Below the pieces are notes generated by a model that had not been told where the DNA came from, did no database searches, and saw only the letters and a program-made list of their open reading frames with translations. DNA of 45,640 bases from Phycisphaerales bacterium (GTDB taxonomy: Bacteria > Planctomycetota > Phycisphaerae > Phycisphaerales > SM1A02): contig JAQWLT010000058.1 in assembly GCA_029247205.1 (NCBI GenBank), positions 1-45,640 of the forward strand. The letters are read 5' to 3'. The translations under genes were made by a program, and so were the position numbers. Below are positions 41,198-45,640 of the stretch, piece by piece; position 1 is the stretch's first letter, and each line of letters opens with the position of its first letter.

Positions 41198-43015
41198 ATG
41201 GGACCCTTCTGGCAACTCGCAAAGCGTTTGCTCCAACGCCGATGGATGCTTGTGGCGGCGATTGCGTTGGCATTTATCTCGGCTGCAGGACTTGGTATCG
41301 GTCTGTTGAGTCTTGGCCCCGTACTTGAGCAGATCCTTCATCCTGAAAGTGGCATGGGATTGCGGTCGATGGCAGAACAGGCCAATAGCGATGGCGGTTG
41401 GATTTATATCCCAGAGTCAATTGTCAGCGTGTTGCCTGAAGGACAATTTAACGGGATTCTGCTGTTAATCATTTTGATTTGGTGTCTCACCATCTTTGGG
41501 GCAACCGCAAACTTTCTACATCAATACATTAGCCAGACGCTCGCAACGATCACGATTGCGGGTATCCGCCGTGAACTCTTTCTGCATGTGTTGTATCTGC
41601 CCCTTCCTCGGGTTGTACGGCAGGGAAGTAGCGAGTACTTGTCTCGCATCATTCGAGACTCGGCTGCACTCGAGTCCGGATTTGTGGGATTGCTCGGCAA
41701 GTCAATAGCGCAACTCTCTAAAGGCATCGTGGCGCTTCTGGTCGCCATCGTGTTTGACTGGAAGATTGTCGTCGTGGCCATCGTGGTTGCCCCCATACTT
41801 GGCGTGGTGCTTCGAAAGATTTCCAAGAAGATTCGTCGTGGCGCCTACGGTTCATTGGAAGCTCAACAAGATCTGCTTCGACTCTCGACTGAGCGAGTAC
41901 AAGGGTTGCGTGCAGTCAAGACCAGCACTGCGGAAGACTTGGCGGTAGCCCAATTCGACGAAGCAAATGCTAGAGTCATAAAGCATGAGTTACGCATGCG
42001 AACGGCTAAAGCGATGAGTAGCCCAATCATGGAGACTTTGGCGATCTTCGTCCTCGGGTCGCTTGCTTTACTTGCCGCGAATAGCATTCTGAAAGGGTCG
42101 CTCCCCTTCGAGCGTTTCTTGCTCTCGATTGGTTCTTTGGCTGTCGCAGGTGCTTCATTCCGGCCACTTGCTGCGATCATCAATGACATCAGCGCAGCCT
42201 CTGCGCCAGCACGCCGCATTCTCGATGTGCTTTCAGAGACCACCGAGCCTAGTGGCGGCAAAGAGTTGCTCCGGCATGCCCATTCACTTGAATTCCGCAG
42301 AGCGAACTATGTCTACCCAGGTGGAGATTTGCCGGCAGTAAACGCGGTTGATTTGACGGTTCAATTTGCCGAACATGTCGCTGTGGTCGGGCCAAATGGT
42401 TCTGGCAAGACAACTCTCTTAAGTATGGTGCCGAGGTTGCTCGAACTCGACAGTGGAGTGATTTTGCTTGACGGAGCCAACATTGCCGAGTCGCAACTCG
42501 CTGATCTTCGCGAGCAGATTGGTGTCGTGACACAAGAGCCCTATATTGTCTCTGGGACGATTGGTGAGAATATCTCGCTGGGTCGTCCAGAGTCATCGCA
42601 GGCAGAGATTGAAGCAGCCGCTGCTGCGAGTCATGTTGCTGAGTTTATTGAGTCGCTCCCTGATCAATATCAAACCATGGTCGCCGAACAGGGCGCTTCG
42701 CTCTCTGGTGGCCAACGTCAGCGCATTTCGATTGCGCGGGCGTTGTTGCGAAAGCCATCCATCTTGATCCTTGATGAGGCCACGAGCCAAGTTGATAGTG
42801 AGTCAGAGGCAGCTATAGCAGAGGCCATTCGCGGCATCCGTGACTGCACAGTCCTGGTGATCGCTCACCGCCTGGCTACAGTGCTTGATTGCAACCGCAT
42901 CGTTGTGATGGATGGTGGGCGAATTGTCGATGTTGGTCCTCATGCGGAGTTGCTTGAGCGTTGTGACCTCTATGCGCGTCTCATTCGCACGCAATTGGTC
43001 GCGGTCGAGTCGTGA
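41198..43015 (+). CDS. MsbA-like ABC exporter (fused TM and ATPase)
   Basis: 605 aa. About six TM segments (residues 15-310) with the exporter intracellular loops, then an ATPase domain: Walker A GPNGSGKTTLLSMV, Q-loop GVVTQEPYIVSG, signature LSGGQRQRISIARAL, Walker B ILILDEATSQVDSES, and the switch His in VLVIAHRLATV. It would act as a homodimer exporting lipid or another amphipathic molecule. A periplasmic loop of 50-60 residues between TM1 and TM2 is longer than in E. coli MsbA. Its stop overlaps the FecCD-permease start (GTGA), so export and import genes are coupled here. Confidence 0.9.
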   Translation: MGPFWQLAKRLLQRRWMLVAAIALAFISAAGLGIGLLSLGPVLEQILHPESGMGLRSMAEQANSDGGWIYIPESIVSVLPEGQFNGILLLIILIWCLTIFGATANFLHQYISQTLATITIAGIRRELFLHVLYLPLPRVVRQGSSEYLSRIIRDSAALESGFVGLLGKSIAQLSKGIVALLVAIVFDWKIVVVAIVVAPILGVVLRKISKKIRRGAYGSLEAQQDLLRLSTERVQGLRAVKTSTAEDLAVAQFDEANARVIKHELRMRTAKAMSSPIMETLAIFVLGSLALLAANSILKGSLPFERFLLSIGSLAVAGASFRPLAAIINDISAASAPARRILDVLSETTEPSGGKELLRHAHSLEFRRANYVYPGGDLPAVNAVDLTVQFAEHVAVVGPNGSGKTTLLSMVPRLLELDSGVILLDGANIAESQLADLREQIGVVTQEPYIVSGTIGENISLGRPESSQAEIEAAAAASHVAEFIESLPDQYQTMVAEQGASLSGGQRQRISIARALLRKPSILILDEATSQVDSESEAAIAEAIRGIRDCTVLVIAHRLATVLDCNRIVVMDGGRIVDVGPHAELLERCDLYARLIRTQLVAVES

Positions 43016-44025
43016 GGCATCAACGAAGCAGAGCATGGCCAATCATGCTATTGCTTGTGGCCGCAGCGATTGTGGCGATCCTTCGCATGACAATTGACCG
43101 GAATCCGAGTAGCGGATCAATATCGCTCGCATGGCCCCAAGCAGAATGGCGAAGTTTCCGTGTGACCGCCACGGTGGTTGGGTTGCTTGTTGGCGGTGGG
43201 TTGGCATTGGCTGGGACGCTGCTGCAGGCATCGTTGCGAAACCCATTGGCCTCTCCGTCGGTACTCGGAGTGAGTAGCGGCGCGGGGTTCGGTGTCATGT
43301 TAGCGCTCTTTCTTGCATATCAAACTGGTGTAACTGAGGTCGCTTGGGGACTGCCTGCGATGCTTGGTGCTGCAGTGGCGGTGGGGTTGGTCTTGGTACT
43401 CGGTCGCAAAGACGGCTGGCCTGACCCAGTTTCGACCATTCTGGCTGGCGTGATCATTGCCACGATGTTTGGTGCAGGCATGGTGTTGCTGCAAGGGCTC
43501 GTGCCTGATGGGTTGCGAGGGCGATTTCTTGCTTGGGCCTTGGGGACCGTGCCAGAAGTTACATCGACTGGCGCGATACCAGTACTCGCTGGTGTGCTTG
43601 GTGTGGTGTGCCTCGCGGGCATACTGGGGCATGGCCGACTCGATGCCTTGCTGCTCGATCATGCAAGTGCGGTCTCAATCGGAGCCTCGCCAGGGGGAAC
43701 GCGACTGGCCTGTTTGGTTGCAGCAGGAACCTTGACCGCAATGACGGTTGCGGTGTGCGGTCCACTGGGCTTTGTTGGTTTGGTGGCGCCTCATTGCGCG
43801 AGACTTCTTGTTGGCCCAGAGCATCGGTTTCTTGTGCCGGCAGCAGTGCTCGCCGGAGCTGCTCTGGTGACCGGAGCCGATACGCTTCGTCAAGTGATAG
43901 ATCTCGGCACGGGTCGCTTGCCTGTTGGCGTACTGACCACTCTTGCTGGTGGTCCTTTCTTCTTGTGGATGTTGCGCCGCGGATCTGCTTCGGCTTGGCG
44001 GGGAGGCATGCATGCTTCGGTGTAG
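43012..44025 (+). CDS. FecCD/BtuC-family ABC import permease
   Basis: 337 aa, about 9-10 TM segments, GTG start overlapping the previous stop. The family signatures are GLLVGGGLALAGTLLQASLR, NPLASPSVLGVSSGAGFG, WALGTVPEVT, CGPLGFVGLVAPHCARLLVG, and GADTLRQ with TGRLPVGVLTTLAGGPFFLW at the end. The family imports iron-siderophores, heme or cobalamin. No substrate-binding protein or TonB receptor is in the window. The ATPase gene overlaps by 14 bp. Confidence 0.92.
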   Translation: MRHQRSRAWPIMLLLVAAAIVAILRMTIDRNPSSGSISLAWPQAEWRSFRVTATVVGLLVGGGLALAGTLLQASLRNPLASPSVLGVSSGAGFGVMLALFLAYQTGVTEVAWGLPAMLGAAVAVGLVLVLGRKDGWPDPVSTILAGVIIATMFGAGMVLLQGLVPDGLRGRFLAWALGTVPEVTSTGAIPVLAGVLGVVCLAGILGHGRLDALLLDHASAVSIGASPGGTRLACLVAAGTLTAMTVAVCGPLGFVGLVAPHCARLLVGPEHRFLVPAAVLAGAALVTGADTLRQVIDLGTGRLPVGVLTTLAGGPFFLWMLRRGSASAWRGGMHASV

Positions 44026-44764
44026 TGGTGTCCAATTTGTACGGGACGGCTTTGTGCTTGGTCCAATCGATGCAGTTGCCAAGGCTGGAACCATCACCGC
44101 TGTTGTTGGCCCCAATGCGAGCGGCAAGACGACGCTTCTCGAAGTCGTCGCTGGCGTTCGCAAGCCACAGCAAGGAACTGTGCAGGTCGATCAGTTGAAC
44201 ATGCACACCTGTAGTTCTGATCGTCGAGCTGCCGTCATGGCAATGATGCCGCAGCGGCCGCCTGTTGAGTGTCCGCTTACGGTCGAGCGATTAGTGTCAC
44301 TTGGGCGATTGCGACTTGGCCGTGAGTCTGTCGCAAGTGAGCAGGCCATGGGGGCACTTGGTTTGGAGTCCTTGCGTACCCGCGCGGTTTGTTCGCTCTC
44401 GGTTGGACAGGCTCAACGGGCGCACCTGGCGCGGGCAGTTTCGCAATCTGGGCCCAGAACGGTTCTGGTTCTTGATGAACCGACGGCTCCGCTCGACCAT
44501 CGGTGGGCTGAGCAGACGTGGGACTTGCTTCGCGGCCATGCTCAAGCCGGCGGGGCCGTTTTGGTTGCTATCCACGACCTCGCTGTCGCTGCAGATCGTG
44601 CCGATGATGTGTGGCTGCTGCAAGGAGGGAAACTGCTCGCGGCTGGATCAGCATCCACTGTCTGTGAGCCAGGCCTCTTGCAGCGGGCATTTGGTGCCGC
44701 ATTCGAGTGGGCCGATCGAAAAGATGGCAGTAGGTGGCTTGTGCCTGCAGGAGCCGACCAATGA
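44012..44764 (+). CDS. FecE/BtuD-type ABC import ATPase
   Basis: 250 aa from ATG 44012, preceded by GGGAGG at 5 nt, which decides against an upstream start at 43943 inside the permease gene. Walker A is GPNASGKTTLLEVVAG, signature SLSVGQAQRAHLARAV (LSGGQ replaced by LSVGQ), Walker B LVLDEPTAPLDHRW and switch His in LVAIHDLAVAAD. It should energise the adjacent FecCD-type permease. The substitution in the signature motif is within the range seen in working importers. Confidence 0.9.
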   Translation: MLRCSGVQFVRDGFVLGPIDAVAKAGTITAVVGPNASGKTTLLEVVAGVRKPQQGTVQVDQLNMHTCSSDRRAAVMAMMPQRPPVECPLTVERLVSLGRLRLGRESVASEQAMGALGLESLRTRAVCSLSVGQAQRAHLARAVSQSGPRTVLVLDEPTAPLDHRWAEQTWDLLRGHAQAGGAVLVAIHDLAVAADRADDVWLLQGGKLLAAGSASTVCEPGLLQRAFGAAFEWADRKDGSRWLVPAGADQ

Positions 44765-45153
44765 CGTACACTCTGGGCATGGATTTTGGCGAACTCATTG
44801 TCATGGGGGGCGTGCTGCTGTCGATCATCGGCAGCGCTGTCTCCAACAAACTGAAGAAGGCAGCCCTTGCCAAGAAGGCAGGCGGCTCTCCTGGTGTGAC
44901 GGGATCTACAGTTCCTCAGCAACCGACGCTCCGTACCACAGGGCCACGCTCGAAAGTCTTGCCGCCGAAGCCTGTCAAGTTCCCGCGAGTAGATCGACCA
45001 CCCGCTCAGGCTCCATTAGAAGCTCCTCCATCGGACTTCCCTGCCACACCAGAGAAGCGTCCTGTGGTGTCCAAGTGGAGTTGGCGGCGAGCGATCATTG
45101 CCCAGACTGTGCTTGGTCCTCCGCGGGGCTTGAAGGACTGGGGCCAAGAATAA
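44761..45153 (+). CDS. Small membrane protein of unknown function
   Basis: 130 aa; ATG 44761 overlaps the ATPase stop (ATGA), with ATG 44779 (MDFGELIVM) as alternative. One TM segment (LIVMGGVLLSIIGSAVSN) is followed by a basic stretch (KLKKAALAKKAGG), a proline-rich linker and a C-terminal motif AIIAQTVLGPPRGLKDW. Proteins with the same layout, one TM and a terminal 'xILGPPxxL', are common hypothetical proteins in planctomycetes. I do not know a function. Confidence 0.7.
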   Translation: MTYTLGMDFGELIVMGGVLLSIIGSAVSNKLKKAALAKKAGGSPGVTGSTVPQQPTLRTTGPRSKVLPPKPVKFPRVDRPPAQAPLEAPPSDFPATPEKRPVVSKWSWRRAIIAQTVLGPPRGLKDWGQE

Positions 45154-45220
45154 AATCGATTCAAACTGTGAAGATCTCGCGTGATCGTGGCACGATGACG
45201 GAGGTTGGGGGCTAGATCGC

Positions 45221-45226
45221 TATACT
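45221..45226 (+). promoter_or_regulatory. Possible -10 box before the M24 peptidase
   Basis: TATACT, 5 of 6 matching TATAAT, lies 10 nt before ATG 45237. No good -35 is seen at 16-18 nt upstream, so it would give an almost leaderless transcript or is a chance match. Confidence 0.2.
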
Positions 45227-45236
45227 CCCGCACCAT

Positions 45237-45640
45237 ATGACCCTGATTGCAGACATGGAGCTCTCGGCTACCGACATCGAACGCATGCGTTCGCGGCTCG
45301 GAGCCGTGCGGGCCGGTCTTGTGGAGCGGGGTGTTGAAATGCTCCTCATCAGTGGCGAGCAGGATGTGAGATTTCTTGCGGGTTGCTTTGGTCATGACAC
45401 GCGTGTGCTCGTCAGCGGTGATCAGGCCATTCTCATCTCCGATAGAAGGTATGAAGAGTCGCTTGCTCCATGGCAGGCTGCGGGTGTCTTTGACGTCAGC
45501 ATTGCCAATCGCCCAGGACAGATTGAGTTCATTCGCTCGACGCTTGCTGCCGCAAATTGCAAAGCCTTGGGCATTCAGGCTGCCCATACCACACTTGCAG
45601 TACGTGACAGTCTTGCCTCAGCATTCAAGGGCACTGAACT
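45237..45640 (+). CDS. Xaa-Pro aminopeptidase-like (M24) protein, N-terminal part only
   Basis: The gene runs off the right edge; 134 codons are present. The translation from ATG 45237 (MTLIADMELSATDIERMRSR) continues as a creatinase-type N-terminal domain: RLGAVRAGLVERGVEMLLIS, EQDVRFLAGCFGHDTRVLVS, and LISDRRYEESLAPWQAAGVF. Such domains precede the pita-bread metallopeptidase domain of PepP/PepQ enzymes that remove residues before proline. The catalytic domain lies outside the window, so activity is inferred. Confidence 0.8.
   Translation, partial: MTLIADMELSATDIERMRSRLGAVRAGLVERGVEMLLISGEQDVRFLAGCFGHDTRVLVSGDQAILISDRRYEESLAPWQAAGVFDVSIANRPGQIEFIRSTLAAANCKALGIQAAHTTLAVRDSLASAFKGTE

Overview
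The window looks like a chromosomal segment of a planctomycete, most likely a marine Phycisphaerae-type bacterium. The main clues are secreted proteins that end in dockerin-like calcium-binding repeats (DxDGDGxxDxxDLLxxLxxWG and relatives) with the 'DCDQNGVKDACD' style of linker, the futalosine-pathway enzyme MqnD, a glutamyl-tRNA synthetase enlarged just after its KMSKS loop, and a very large AsmA-like protein. Genes are dense, lie on both strands and are often coupled by ATGA or GTGA overlaps. No phage, integrase, transposase or CRISPR array was seen. The assignment to a lineage is an inference from protein style only.

Layout. 0-5.5 kb: an S9 peptidase running off the left edge, a translationally coupled ArgE-like deacylase and HutF (histidine catabolism), an APC permease and a fatty-acid desaturase. 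5.6-8.3 kb: initiator tRNA with a terminator, a coiled-coil membrane protein, DprA and LexA. 8.3-9.0 kb has no firm gene. 9-19.5 kb: housekeeping genes (class V aminotransferase, SPOR lipoprotein, AMP-forming ligase-MqnD-ACT operon, TPR/cyclophilin, RuvC with an orphan LolD-like ATPase, TrpE, an epimerase). 19.5-30.2 kb: a long plus-strand run of AsmA-like protein, LOG-family protein, lipoprotein, PssA, GltX, an unrecognised 310-aa protein and fumarylacetoacetase. 30.2-39 kb: homogentisate dioxygenase (hmgA) and 4-hydroxyphenylpyruvate dioxygenase (hppD), both on the minus strand, separated by about 6 kb of secreted-protein genes. 39-45.6 kb: apt, then a run of GroES-like protein, AroA, ABC exporter, FecCD permease, its ATPase, a small membrane protein and the start of an M24 peptidase.

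The most coherent biology is tyrosine breakdown. HppD makes homogentisate, HmgA opens the ring to maleylacetoacetate and FahA splits fumarylacetoacetate. The isomerase step between them has no recognisable gene here, while an unrecognised protein is coupled to fahA by a 4-bp overlap. That makes it a candidate for the missing step or an accessory role. In the same way, the ArgE-like hydrolase coupled to hutF is a candidate N-formylglutamate deformylase.

The hmgA-hppD interval shows clear signs of rearrangement. A decayed 132-bp copy of the 5' part of hmgA lies just downstream of hppD. It abuts one copy of a 138-bp direct repeat (about 91% identical by hand count) whose other copy lies 4.2 kb away. 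The two repeats bracket three secreted-protein genes: a dockerin-like protein, a collagen-like protein and a metzincin-type protease. The hppD leader also contains two mutually exclusive hairpins ending just before the ribosome binding site.
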